A DNA stretch of 64,000 nt from Sulfurospirillum diekertiae (GTDB lineage: Bacteria; Campylobacterota; Campylobacteria; Campylobacterales; Sulfurospirillaceae). The number at the start of each line of letters is the position of its first letter. The stretch's first letter is position 1. Location of the stretch: assembly GCF_002309535.1 (NCBI RefSeq), contig NZ_CP023275.1:2046001-2110000 (forward strand), read 5' to 3'. Both the position numbers and the translations under genes were made by a program. Positions 15,635-24,663 of the stretch are shown here, piece by piece. The notes below the pieces were generated by a model. It saw only the letters and a program-made list of their open reading frames with translations, was not told the DNA's origin and ran no database searches.

Positions 15635-18160
15635 ATGGAAATCGAAGAGATTATTGAAGACCTAATTGACAAAAATGCCGATGATTTTGAAATATCAAAG
15701 CTCATTAAAGAACATATTAAAAACTATCTTGGTTCATTGAATGAAATTTTTGTCGAAAATCAAGGCAAAGATTTTTTAGTCAAACATGCTAAACAGATCG
15801 ATCAATTTATCATTCTCATTTACAAATACACCTTGCGCAAATATTTTGGCAATTATATGCCTTTTGTCAACTCTATCCCTGTCGTGCTGGTTGGTATGGG
15901 AAGCTATGGAAGAGAAGAGCTCTGTGTCTACTCAGATACGGATCTGATGGTTGTGTATAAAGCACTTCCGGGCTATAACATCGAGCCTATGATCCAGTCA
16001 ATGCTGTATCTTGCATGGGATGCAGGCATAAAACTCGGACATCGCACGCATAAACTTGAAGAGTTAGTGCCTGCTAGCAACCAAGACCTCACCATCAAAA
16101 CAGCGATGCTAGAATCTCGCTTTTTATGTGGTTCAAAACTTTTGTGGATGGAAACGGAACGCGAGCTCTTAAAAATTCAACGTTGGCAGAAAAAAGAGGT
16201 GATTCAGCAGATCGTTGAAGCCAATGAAGAAAGACGTGCCAAACATCCGATGAGCATGGAACCTAACATCAAAGAAGGTGTTGGAGGGCTCAGAGATGCC
16301 AATACACTTTCATGGATTTGCAAAATTCTCTTTGGAAATATGCGCATACGTGACCGTGTGCCTGAGATTATTGATGAAGAGGAGTACAGAGAATTCCGAA
16401 GCTCATTGGAATTTTTATTTCGTGTACGTTCAGCCCTGCACCTCAGTGCTAAGAAAAAACAAGATGTACTCAACCTTGAATTTATCCCCGATGTGGCTGA
16501 AAAACTAGGTTTTGAAAATAAAATCTTAAAAAACGCCCAAATGCAACTTGCCTCCAAAACGATGTCGGCAATGCACACGATTGACGTTACATGTAAAATC
16601 TTTATGCGTAAGCTTACCTCCTCTATCCTCTCGCAACCAACACGTTTGAGTGCTCTCAAACGTGGTCGTGTCGAAAAAGGACTTTATGTGGTCGATCATT
16701 GTGTTTTTGCCTCTTTTAAAAAACCGAGTCCAAGCTTGAGTGTCGTTTTAGCACAACTGCAACAGTTTGACGACCCAAAACTTAGCTTCGACATTAGTTA
16801 TGTGCATTACATCAAAAACGCTCATTTTGCACCTCATAACTCCAAAAAAATTTACAAACAGTTCAGGGCACTTTTATTTCAACAAAATCTTTACACTCTT
16901 TTTAGCCTCCTGTATGAAGCTTCGCTTTTGCAACAACTCATTAAACCTGTACGCCAAATTCTCAACCTTGCGCAGTTTGATGGCTACCATAAACTGCCTG
17001 TGGATATTCACTCTTTGCACACACTCTATCACTTAGAAAACATCAAAGAGCCTTTCATCAAATCACTCTTTGACGATCTCTGTCCCGAGGGGAAAGCGCT
17101 CATAAAACTGGTCGCATTTCTACATGACATAGGTAAAGGAAGAAAAGGCGATCACAGTGAACTGGGTGCAAAAATCTTCAGAGCTTATGCGATGAAATTA
17201 GAGTTTTCAGAACAAGCGATTGAGACGGGCATTACGCTTATTAAAAACCACACGCTCATGAGCAATACGGCAAACCGCGAAGATATTTACGATGAAAGAG
17301 TTGTCCTTGCCTTTATTTCAAAGCTTCAAAACCCCCAAATTTTAAAGCTACTGTATATTCTCACCTATGCGGACACCAACGCGGTCAATGACAATATTTA
17401 CACCGGTTTTGTTGCCAAATTACTGCGTGAATTTTACAATTACAGCCTTGATATGTTCGATAAAGAAGAGCTCATCGATGAGACGACTAAACGTTTGCGC
17501 AAAGAAAATAGTCTTAAAAAAAGTCCTGAATTTTTAGCCCTTTCCAAAGCATTACAGAAAAAAACACTCTCGGTACAATCCAATTTCTTTTTCCTTAAGC
17601 TGAAACCAAATGCTATTGTCCAAATTGTCAAAGAAGCAGACGAGACACCTATTGACTCTTACTGTTATAAAATTAACAACGATTCGCACCTCAGCATCAC
17701 GGTTATCCGAGGTAAAAGCTTTAACATCGGTTACCTCCTAGGAAAACTCTCCTATCTTGATCTGGTTCAGATGGATATTTACAAGCTCTTTGATGGCAAA
17801 AAATACTTCCAAATCGACTTTAACGAGAAAGTCACAGAGAATGATATTGAGCTGATTTGTGAGCTTATCGACAACTCATTTGATATGAGCAAAAAAGTTA
17901 CATTGAAAAAACCAATTATTCTTAAAAATGAGATTAATATTGACTGTGAACACTCCAAATCGTATGCATTGATGCACGTCAATACCAAAAATCAACACGG
18001 TCTTATGGCGTATTTGATGAGTGTGTTTGATGAGCACGGAATTGATATTGCAATGGCAAAGATTCAGACTATTAAGAATAGGACACGGAACCTACTTTTA
18101 ATCGAAAAGACAGCGCGCTTATGCAACAATGGACAAAATATACTAGATTATTTTTATTAA
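15635..18160 (+). CDS. glnD: PII uridylyltransferase / uridylyl-removing enzyme
   Basis: About 841 residues. GlnD uridylylates and de-uridylylates PII in response to glutamine. The nucleotidyltransferase motif GSYGREELCVYSDTD is at residues 89-103, the HD hydrolase motif HDIGKGRKGDHSE near residue 496, and a C-terminal ACT domain follows (HVNTKNQHGLMAYLM...) from about 775. I start at MEIEEII behind GAGGAA; the frame is open upstream but the extension is unlike the family. It is followed after 13 bases by glmS. Confidence 0.93.
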   Translation: MEIEEIIEDLIDKNADDFEISKLIKEHIKNYLGSLNEIFVENQGKDFLVKHAKQIDQFIILIYKYTLRKYFGNYMPFVNSIPVVLVGMGSYGREELCVYSDTDLMVVYKALPGYNIEPMIQSMLYLAWDAGIKLGHRTHKLEELVPASNQDLTIKTAMLESRFLCGSKLLWMETERELLKIQRWQKKEVIQQIVEANEERRAKHPMSMEPNIKEGVGGLRDANTLSWICKILFGNMRIRDRVPEIIDEEEYREFRSSLEFLFRVRSALHLSAKKKQDVLNLEFIPDVAEKLGFENKILKNAQMQLASKTMSAMHTIDVTCKIFMRKLTSSILSQPTRLSALKRGRVEKGLYVVDHCVFASFKKPSPSLSVVLAQLQQFDDPKLSFDISYVHYIKNAHFAPHNSKKIYKQFRALLFQQNLYTLFSLLYEASLLQQLIKPVRQILNLAQFDGYHKLPVDIHSLHTLYHLENIKEPFIKSLFDDLCPEGKALIKLVAFLHDIGKGRKGDHSELGAKIFRAYAMKLEFSEQAIETGITLIKNHTLMSNTANREDIYDERVVLAFISKLQNPQILKLLYILTYADTNAVNDNIYTGFVAKLLREFYNYSLDMFDKEELIDETTKRLRKENSLKKSPEFLALSKALQKKTLSVQSNFFFLKLKPNAIVQIVKEADETPIDSYCYKINNDSHLSITVIRGKSFNIGYLLGKLSYLDLVQMDIYKLFDGKKYFQIDFNEKVTENDIELICELIDNSFDMSKKVTLKKPIILKNEINIDCEHSKSYALMHVNTKNQHGLMAYLMSVFDEHGIDIAMAKIQTIKNRTRNLLLIEKTARLCNNGQNILDYFY

Positions 18161-18173
18161 AAGGGTACCGTTT

Positions 18174-19985
18174 ATGTGTGGAATTGTTGGCTATATTGGA
18201 ACAAAAGAAAAACGCAATTTTTTGCTAGGTGGTCTCAAAGAACTTGAATACAGAGGGTATGATTCAGCAGGAATTGCCGTCCTTAAAGAGGGCGAAATTA
18301 CCGCGTTTAAAGCCACAGGAAAACTCACGAATCTTGCTCGCAAAGTGGAAAACTTTCACTCAGAAGGATTTGGTGTCAGCATCGGACATACGAGGTGGGC
18401 AACACATGGTAAGCCAACCGAAGCCAATGCACACCCTCACTGGGGAGAATTTTCGTACATCATTCATAACGGTATCATCGAAAACTACAAAGAGATCAAA
18501 GACGAGCTTTTAAAAGATGGTGTAAAATTTTTAAGTCAAACCGATACCGAAGTGGCGGTTCACCTATTTGAAAAGAACGTCAGAGAACTAAAAGATTGTT
18601 TTAAAGCATTTGAAAAAACGGTTGCTTCATTGCAGGGCGCTTATGCTATCTTGCTAATCAGTAAAAAAGCGCCCGATGTTATCTTCTTCGCCAAAAATGC
18701 CGTTCCTTTATTGCTCGGTAAAAGTACGAGTGGTGAAGTTTATTTTAGCTCTTCAGATGCACCCCTTATCGGACTTGTTCAAGAAGTTGTTTACCTTGAA
18801 GATGGCGAATATGGTTGGGCAAAAAATCAAGAAATCACCCTTTTGAACAATCATGTACCACAACATCTTGACTTTAAAACACTAACGCACGATAAACTCT
18901 CAGCCCAAAAAGATGGTTACCGCTACTTTATGGAAAAAGAGATTTACGAACAATCTTTAGTGGTGGGTGAAACATTAATGGGTCGCATCAAAGACAATTC
19001 GATTATCTTGGATGAACTCTCTAGTCTTGATCTTACCCATATTGATGCCATTAAAATCTGCGCCTGTGGTACCAGTTATCACGCGGCTCTAAGTGCGTGT
19101 TATATGTTTGAACGCTTGGCAAAAATTCGCTGTAATGTGGAAATTGCCAGTGAATTTCGCTATAAAGAACCACTTTTAGATACACGAACGCTTTTTATTG
19201 TTATTTCACAAAGCGGTGAAACGGCAGACACACTAGAAGCACTCAAGATGGCAAAACAGAGTGGTATGCGAACCCTCGCCATCTGTAATGTCGATAACTC
19301 TTCAATTGTGAGAACCGCCGATATGACCATTCTCACTCGCGCCGGTATCGAAAAGGGTGTTGCAAGCACAAAAGCATTTGCAACGCAGGTCATTACACTT
19401 TGGCTTTTGACTCTTTATGTGGGTGAGCACAAAAAAAGTATGGATGCTCTAACGTTGCAAAGCGAAATTGCAGCCTTACTTCGTGTCCCGCTCATTCTCA
19501 AAGTCAGTGAAACAACCCATGAAAAAATTCGCCGCCTCTCCAAACGTTATTTACACGGGCATGGCTTTTTCTTCATTGGTCGCGATATTTTCTATCCACT
19601 TGCACTTGAGGGCGCACTGAAACTCAAAGAGATCAGTTACCTTCATGCAGAAGGTTACCCCGCAGGAGAGATGAAACACGGTCCTATCGCACTTGCCGAT
19701 AGTGAGCTTTTCACCATTGCGCTAATGCCCAAAAATCTCTTATACGATAAAATGAAAAGTAACGTTGAAGAGTTGAGCGCACGTGATTCTACCCTGTTGG
19801 TGATCAGTCCAGAACCATTTGAATTAGCCGATGATTTTATTAAAACGAAACCTCATACACATATGATGGGAGAATTTTTTGAGATGATGCTCATTACCCA
19901 ACTCCTTGCTTTAGAGATTTCGATTCGCCTTGGAAACGATGTGGATATGCCTCGTAATCTTGCAAAAAGTGTGACCGTAGAATAA
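18174..19985 (+). CDS. glmS: Glutamine--fructose-6-phosphate aminotransferase
   Basis: A 603-residue enzyme making glucosamine-6-phosphate for the cell wall. The N-terminal glutaminase has the catalytic Cys2 (MCGIVGYIG), GYDSAGIAV, HTRWATHG and HNGIIENY. Two SIS domains follow (ACGTSYHAAL, SQSGETADTLEAL, SYLHAEGYPAGEMKHGPIAL), ending in the family tail NLAKSVTVE. Complete and ordinary. Confidence 0.98.
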   Translation: MCGIVGYIGTKEKRNFLLGGLKELEYRGYDSAGIAVLKEGEITAFKATGKLTNLARKVENFHSEGFGVSIGHTRWATHGKPTEANAHPHWGEFSYIIHNGIIENYKEIKDELLKDGVKFLSQTDTEVAVHLFEKNVRELKDCFKAFEKTVASLQGAYAILLISKKAPDVIFFAKNAVPLLLGKSTSGEVYFSSSDAPLIGLVQEVVYLEDGEYGWAKNQEITLLNNHVPQHLDFKTLTHDKLSAQKDGYRYFMEKEIYEQSLVVGETLMGRIKDNSIILDELSSLDLTHIDAIKICACGTSYHAALSACYMFERLAKIRCNVEIASEFRYKEPLLDTRTLFIVISQSGETADTLEALKMAKQSGMRTLAICNVDNSSIVRTADMTILTRAGIEKGVASTKAFATQVITLWLLTLYVGEHKKSMDALTLQSEIAALLRVPLILKVSETTHEKIRRLSKRYLHGHGFFFIGRDIFYPLALEGALKLKEISYLHAEGYPAGEMKHGPIALADSELFTIALMPKNLLYDKMKSNVEELSARDSTLLVISPEPFELADDFIKTKPHTHMMGEFFEMMLITQLLALEISIRLGNDVDMPRNLAKSVTVE

Positions 19986-20008
19986 TGAATGACATATAAG
20001 GAAGGGTG

Positions 20009-21838
20009 ATGCAAAAAAAGCTTTCTTTGATTATTGTTGGAACGATTTTTATCTCATTTATGCTATTGATGGTTATATCAGCACTTTCTATCCGTAATTT
20101 AGGAATCAAGAATGCTGAAGAAAAAGCACAAATTATTGCCAATTTAGTGCAAGATGGACTGAGTGCTCATATGCTTAGCGGCACAATGGCTCAAAGAGAA
20201 TTTTTTCTCAAAAAAATCAGTACGGCAAAAGGTGTCGATGCTCTCTGGGTCGTACGCAGTAACTCGGTCATCAATCAATTTGGCAAAGGGTTTAGCAACG
20301 AAGTAGCACGCGACAGTATTGATGAAGAAGCTTTAAACAGTGCTACAGTCCATAAGCAAATCATAGAAGACTCCGGCAATGTCAAATTACGCGTCACAAC
20401 GCCTTATATCGCAACCGAGCATGGTACGCCCAACTGTATGCAATGCCACCAAACCAAAGAAGGAGAAGTGCTAGGCTCTATTAGTATCGTCTTTGATATT
20501 ACCGAAGCACGTACAAATGGCATTTTGAATGCCTTGATGATTTTAGGCTTTTCGATTGTGATCATGCTGTTGGTCTTTTTGATCATCAACAGGTCTATGC
20601 GCCCTTTAATGGAAATTTTCCATTCCATTACGTTTGTTATGAACAAAGCACAAGAGGGTGAATACGTCAGGCGTGTACGCTGTTCAAGTCAAGAAAAAGA
20701 GTACCAAAATGTAAAATTTGGTATCAACTCTTTATTGGATAAACTGGAAGGGACACTTACGGATATTGAGATGACCGTCAAGAAATTTTTGGCACTCTCA
20801 CCTAATCACCAACCCGATCTTTTATTAGAAACTCAAAGCATTGTCCATGAACTCTCAGACATCTATCAATTTAAACGTACGATCGAATTTGACGAAGATA
20901 AAGAACAGGTCTATCATCGTATCGGTTCTATTTTGCAACACGATATAGGACTGAAAGATTTTGTACTCATCGAATCAGGGAAAAATGACATTCACCCCAA
21001 TATTGTCTTTGATGCTTCCTCTCAAAAGCGTTCGATTAATTTAAATTGTCGCGCATTGCGCACCAAACAGACCGTTACATCCGATCAATTTCGTGATATC
21101 TGTGGATTGTGCAACACCTCTGCATCCCACTTGTGTATTCCTTATTTGATTAGCAGTGATTTAGAATTGCTTTTAAGTATCTGGGAGCGAACGCCTGAAG
21201 AGCTGACCCACACTAAAACATTGCTTCCAAAAATACAAAATTACATTGATGCCGCACGTCCAGAATTGGTCAGTAAAAACTTGACGGAAATTTTAAAAGT
21301 CTCTTCTACTACCGATGCTTTGACAGAGCTTTATAACCGCAAATACCTTGATGAATACATCGAAAAAGCGCTTTCCCAAGCAAAACGCAATGGCATTATC
21401 TATGGTATTCTCATGATTGACATTGACTGGTTTAAGATGGTCAATGATACTTATGGACATGATATTGGAGATCGCGCTATAAAAGCCCTTTCACAAGCAC
21501 TCAAAGCCAATATTCGTGAATCCGACACAGCTTTTCGCTTTGGTGGTGAAGAATTTTTGGTTTTACTGTATGAATGTGAAGATGCCATGGTCATGCAAAT
21601 TGCAGAAAAGATACGCCTTGCCTTTGAGAAAATGCCTATTCAGTCCAATACAAGTGCTACATTTTACAAAACACTGAGTGTGGGGGCATCTATCTTTCCT
21701 AAAGATTCTGATTCACTCTGGAAGTGTATTAAATTTGCAGATATTGCGCTTTACAATGCAAAAGATAGTGGCCGCAATTGTTGTAAACGTTTTGATCCAA
21801 GTATGATTGAAACCAAAGAACTTAGAAACGACTTTTAA
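20009..21838 (+). CDS. Membrane diguanylate cyclase with periplasmic CxxCH haem motif
   Basis: About 609 residues. Helix at ~5-28, a periplasmic sensor domain ending in NCMQCHQTKEGEVLGSISIVFDI (CxxCH near residue 142, a c-type haem motif), a second helix ~172-195, a HAMP-like linker, a cysteine-rich middle domain (ICGLCNTSASHLC) and a C-terminal GGDEF domain with GGEEF near residue 511. An inhibitory-site RxxD (RESD) lies five residues before it. A catalytically competent cyclase sensing redox state or a gas ligand is inferred. ATG at 20009 behind AAGGAAGGG; a GTG precedes it. Confidence 0.88.
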   Translation: MQKKLSLIIVGTIFISFMLLMVISALSIRNLGIKNAEEKAQIIANLVQDGLSAHMLSGTMAQREFFLKKISTAKGVDALWVVRSNSVINQFGKGFSNEVARDSIDEEALNSATVHKQIIEDSGNVKLRVTTPYIATEHGTPNCMQCHQTKEGEVLGSISIVFDITEARTNGILNALMILGFSIVIMLLVFLIINRSMRPLMEIFHSITFVMNKAQEGEYVRRVRCSSQEKEYQNVKFGINSLLDKLEGTLTDIEMTVKKFLALSPNHQPDLLLETQSIVHELSDIYQFKRTIEFDEDKEQVYHRIGSILQHDIGLKDFVLIESGKNDIHPNIVFDASSQKRSINLNCRALRTKQTVTSDQFRDICGLCNTSASHLCIPYLISSDLELLLSIWERTPEELTHTKTLLPKIQNYIDAARPELVSKNLTEILKVSSTTDALTELYNRKYLDEYIEKALSQAKRNGIIYGILMIDIDWFKMVNDTYGHDIGDRAIKALSQALKANIRESDTAFRFGGEEFLVLLYECEDAMVMQIAEKIRLAFEKMPIQSNTSATFYKTLSVGASIFPKDSDSLWKCIKFADIALYNAKDSGRNCCKRFDPSMIETKELRNDF

Positions 21839-21846
21839 AGGTACGT

Positions 21847-22719
21847 ATGAAATTTTACCGCGTCTATGTCGAGCTCACCAATATCTGTGGGCTCGCATGC
21901 AGTTTTTGCCCTCCTAAAACGCTTCCAACACACAGCATGTCACTTCCTTTTTTTGAACACGTGCTGGATGAATTAAAGCCTTACACCAAAGAGATAGCCT
22001 ACCATATGGGCGGTGATGCACTCACGCTTTCCAATTTAGAAGCCTATTTAGATATGACATGTAAAAAGAATTTTAAAGTCATGCTGACAACCAGCGGCTA
22101 TTATTTGAGTAAGCATAATCTTCAAACCCTTTTACATCCTGCCATCAAACAGATCAATATCTCGCTCAATAGTTACAATAAAAACAGTATGCCACTCTCT
22201 TTTGAAGCCTATATGGAACCTATTATCAAACTCTGTGCGCTTAAATTAGAGCATAGCCCAAACCTTTTCATCAATCTGCGTTTATGGAATAGGAACGAAA
22301 CTCATAGTGAAGAAACATTTAATGAAAAGATATTTACCTACCTCGAAAAAGTCTTTCACACACCTTTACATGTAAAGACACTTTATGAGCAAAAACCTCG
22401 CTCCATCCGCTTAAGTGAAAAAATACGCCTTCACTTTGACGACTATTTTGAATGGCCTAGCCTTCAGTCTAACCACCAGAGTGATGGAACCTGCCAAGGG
22501 CTTCGTTCCCATTTTGGCATTCTCAGCAATGGGAAAGTCGTGCCGTGCTGTCTTGATAAGGACGGCGTCATGGAACTGGGAGATTTACATGTAAACGCAC
22601 TGAGTGAGATTCTCAATACTCCACGCACCAAAGCGATTATTGAAGGGTTTAAACACGACAAAGCCGTAGAAAGTTTATGCCAAAAATGCACCTATAAAAA
22701 CCGTTTTAAGGAAAACTAA
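21847..22719 (+). CDS. Radical SAM/SPASM-domain protein, function unknown
   Basis: A 290-residue protein. The radical SAM cluster motif is in ELTNICGLACSFCPP (CxxxCxxC, residues ~14-21). The C-terminus has a SPASM-like cysteine set: CQGLRSHFGILSNGKVVPCC and later CQKC. Such proteins modify peptides or act as cofactor-maturation enzymes; no precursor peptide is visible next to it. It is translationally linked (TAATG) to the HIT gene downstream. Two exact palindromes and one near-copy (ACATGTAAA at 22068) occur in it. Confidence 0.82.
   Translation: MKFYRVYVELTNICGLACSFCPPKTLPTHSMSLPFFEHVLDELKPYTKEIAYHMGGDALTLSNLEAYLDMTCKKNFKVMLTTSGYYLSKHNLQTLLHPAIKQINISLNSYNKNSMPLSFEAYMEPIIKLCALKLEHSPNLFINLRLWNRNETHSEETFNEKIFTYLEKVFHTPLHVKTLYEQKPRSIRLSEKIRLHFDDYFEWPSLQSNHQSDGTCQGLRSHFGILSNGKVVPCCLDKDGVMELGDLHVNALSEILNTPRTKAIIEGFKHDKAVESLCQKCTYKNRFKEN
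22365..22376. repeat. TTTACATGTAAA palindrome, copy 14
   Basis: Exact 12-mer inside the radical SAM gene, read LHVK; extends to CTTTACATGTAAAG. Confidence 0.95.
22584..22595. repeat. TTTACATGTAAA palindrome, copy 15
   Basis: Exact 12-mer inside the same radical SAM gene, read LHVN, in the SPASM region between conserved cysteines. Confidence 0.95.
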
Positions 22720-23090
22720 TGTCACAAAAACTTTACGAAAATGACTATTTTTATATCGAAAAAGAGAATGCCCTTATCCCTTGGGTTAAAATCTTTACCC
22801 AAAAACCCTACAAAGAGCTAAGCGATTGTGATCCAATGACTCAAGAAGTTCTCTTAAAAGCAATGCTCGTTGTGGAAGAGACCATGCGCTTTTATTACAA
22901 TCCCAAAAAAATAAATATTGCGATGTTTGGTAACTATATTCCCCATCTGCACATACACGTTATGGCACGTTTTGAGGAAGATTCACACTTTCCTGAATCC
23001 ATGTGGGGCATCAAACAACGTGAATCCAATCTTCATCTACCAAGTTTTGATAATTTTGTTACTATTTTGCACGATAAATTACGTAGTTGA
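22719..23090 (+). CDS. HIT-family nucleotide-binding protein
   Basis: A 123-residue protein with the histidine triad in NYIPHLHIHVMARF (HxHxH followed by hydrophobic residues). HIT proteins hydrolyse or transfer nucleotidyl groups. This short form resembles the FHIT/Ap4A-hydrolase-like or HINT group; the substrate is not determinable. The ATG overlaps the stop of the radical SAM gene by one base. Confidence 0.85.
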   Translation: MSQKLYENDYFYIEKENALIPWVKIFTQKPYKELSDCDPMTQEVLLKAMLVVEETMRFYYNPKKINIAMFGNYIPHLHIHVMARFEEDSHFPESMWGIKQRESNLHLPSFDNFVTILHDKLRS

Positions 23091-23169
23091 CCCCATTTTT
23101 GGGCATAGTTTAATCTCTCTTTTGGTAATCTTTAGGATAAATTTAGAAAATAATCATTAAAGATAACGA

Positions 23170-24486
23170 ATGAAAAAAGTGGTTCTTAGTCTCTGTTTTG
23201 TACTCTCAACGTATGCGCTTAGCGCTAATTTACACTACTCCCTCATCAAAAAAGAGAGTGGTAAAGAAGGAAGCACCCTTCTCATTGTAGGCGGAATTCA
23301 TGGCGATGAACCTGGAGGCTACTTTGCACCGATGCTTCTGTCCAGATATTATAAAATAGAAAGCGGCACTCTTTGGATCGTTCCAAACCTTAACTTTGAT
23401 AGTATTGTCAAAAACTCTCGTGGTATCAACGGCGATATGAACCGTAAATTTGCCAAAATTGAAACCAAAGACAAAGATTTTGACACAGTTACAGAGATCA
23501 AAAAGCTTATTTTAAACCCTAAAGTAGATTTGACCTTAAACCTACACGATGGACAAGGTTTTTACCGCGAACATCAAATTGATAAGAACTTCAACCCAAA
23601 AGCATGGGGACAAGCAACCATTATTGATCAACAACAAATCCCCAATGCAAAGTATGGCAATCTTGCAGATATCGCAACCAAAGTGAACCAAGAGACAAAT
23701 GTTGGACTCATCGAAGATGTGCATGAATTTAATGTCAAAAACACCAATACCAAAACGCAAGACAAGGCGATGCAACAAAGCCTAACGTACTTTTCTATCA
23801 CCAATAACAAGCCAGCTTTTGCGATTGAAACCAGTAAAAATATTACGAACCTTTCACAAAAAGTTTTTTATCAACTCAAAACGATTGAAAAATTTATGAA
23901 TGTCATGAACATCAAATATTCACGCTCATTTGATCTGACAGAAGAAAACATCAAGAAACTTCTTCATGATGAGGGAATTATAGAGATTCCTCCAACCAAA
24001 ATCATGTTAGATCTCTCCACACTTAAACCTTATATCAAATTTTTCCCTATGAATAAAGACAAACTTGTCTATACAAGCAATAACCCACTAATAGCGGTTA
24101 TCAAAGAAAAAGATGAATACAAGATCATGAATGGCAATATGCTGGTTTCAACACTTAAACCTGATTTTATTGAATTTGAACACTCTTTAAATGACGTTAG
24201 TTTGATTATTGATGGCAAAAAAACAACAGCTAAAATTGGCTCTTTGATTAGCGCTAAAAACAGTTTCCAAGTCGACCCCATTAACGGATATCGTATTAAC
24301 ATCATCGGTTTTTCAAAACCGGGCGTTGTGAGCGAAGGCGGTATCAAGGTTGAACCAAAAGATTTTATCAAAACGTATGCGATTGATAAAGATGAAACCA
24401 CTTACATGGTACACTATTACAAAGATAAAAAGTTTTGTGGTATGGTGAATATCAAATTCGAAGATGAGAAAAAAAGTAAGAAATAA
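23170..24486 (+). CDS. Periplasmic M14-type peptidoglycan carboxypeptidase (Csd4/Pgp1-like)
   Basis: A 438-residue protein with an N-terminal signal sequence (to about residue 19, SANLHY). The M14 zinc site appears as GGIHGDEPGG (H44, E47) and a later LNLHDGQG histidine near 126. In Helicobacter and Campylobacter this family (Csd4, Pgp1) trims muropeptide tripeptides to dipeptides and sets helical cell shape. Helicobacter Csd4 has Gln where this protein has His44. Two beta-rich domains follow the peptidase part. The orthology is strong; the shape role is inferred. Confidence 0.85.
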   Translation: MKKVVLSLCFVLSTYALSANLHYSLIKKESGKEGSTLLIVGGIHGDEPGGYFAPMLLSRYYKIESGTLWIVPNLNFDSIVKNSRGINGDMNRKFAKIETKDKDFDTVTEIKKLILNPKVDLTLNLHDGQGFYREHQIDKNFNPKAWGQATIIDQQQIPNAKYGNLADIATKVNQETNVGLIEDVHEFNVKNTNTKTQDKAMQQSLTYFSITNNKPAFAIETSKNITNLSQKVFYQLKTIEKFMNVMNIKYSRSFDLTEENIKKLLHDEGIIEIPPTKIMLDLSTLKPYIKFFPMNKDKLVYTSNNPLIAVIKEKDEYKIMNGNMLVSTLKPDFIEFEHSLNDVSLIIDGKKTTAKIGSLISAKNSFQVDPINGYRINIIGFSKPGVVSEGGIKVEPKDFIKTYAIDKDETTYMVHYYKDKKFCGMVNIKFEDEKKSKK

Positions 24487-24493
24487 CGTTTCC

Positions 24494-24612
24494 TCTCAAT
24501 GAGAAAAATCTCCCAGCTCGAATGAGCAAGCCTTGTGACACTCTCGTGGGAAAGTAAACCATCATTGTCCACAATGGTGGTAGATGCAAACACATTGACA
24601 CTGTCATGTGTT
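24494..24612 (+). promoter_or_regulatory. Hairpin-rich leader upstream of the EAL-HDOD gene
   Basis: Four inverted repeats follow each other: TCTC-aat-GAGA (24494-24504); GCTC-gaat-GAGC (24516-24527) enclosed by TCCCA/TGGGA (24511-24515, 24547-24551); ACCATCATTGT/ACAATGGTGGT (24558-24581, one T.G pair); and AACACAT-t-GAC/GTC-ATGTGTT (24589-24612). None is followed by a strong T-run. They fill the gap between the carboxypeptidase and a gene of the c-di-GMP signalling type. A structured 5' leader or small RNA is possible; I could not match a known riboswitch. Confidence 0.35.
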
Positions 24613-24663
24613 ATTCTAAAATGAGTTCATCAAAGAACTTTCTTAAAGATTAAGGAGCATTGT

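Noticed and set aside
24494-24612. GEMM-I c-di-GMP riboswitch before the EAL-HDOD gene
   Set aside because: Some AAGCC and TAAACC pieces look similar, but the conserved core and tetraloop receptor are not recognisable.
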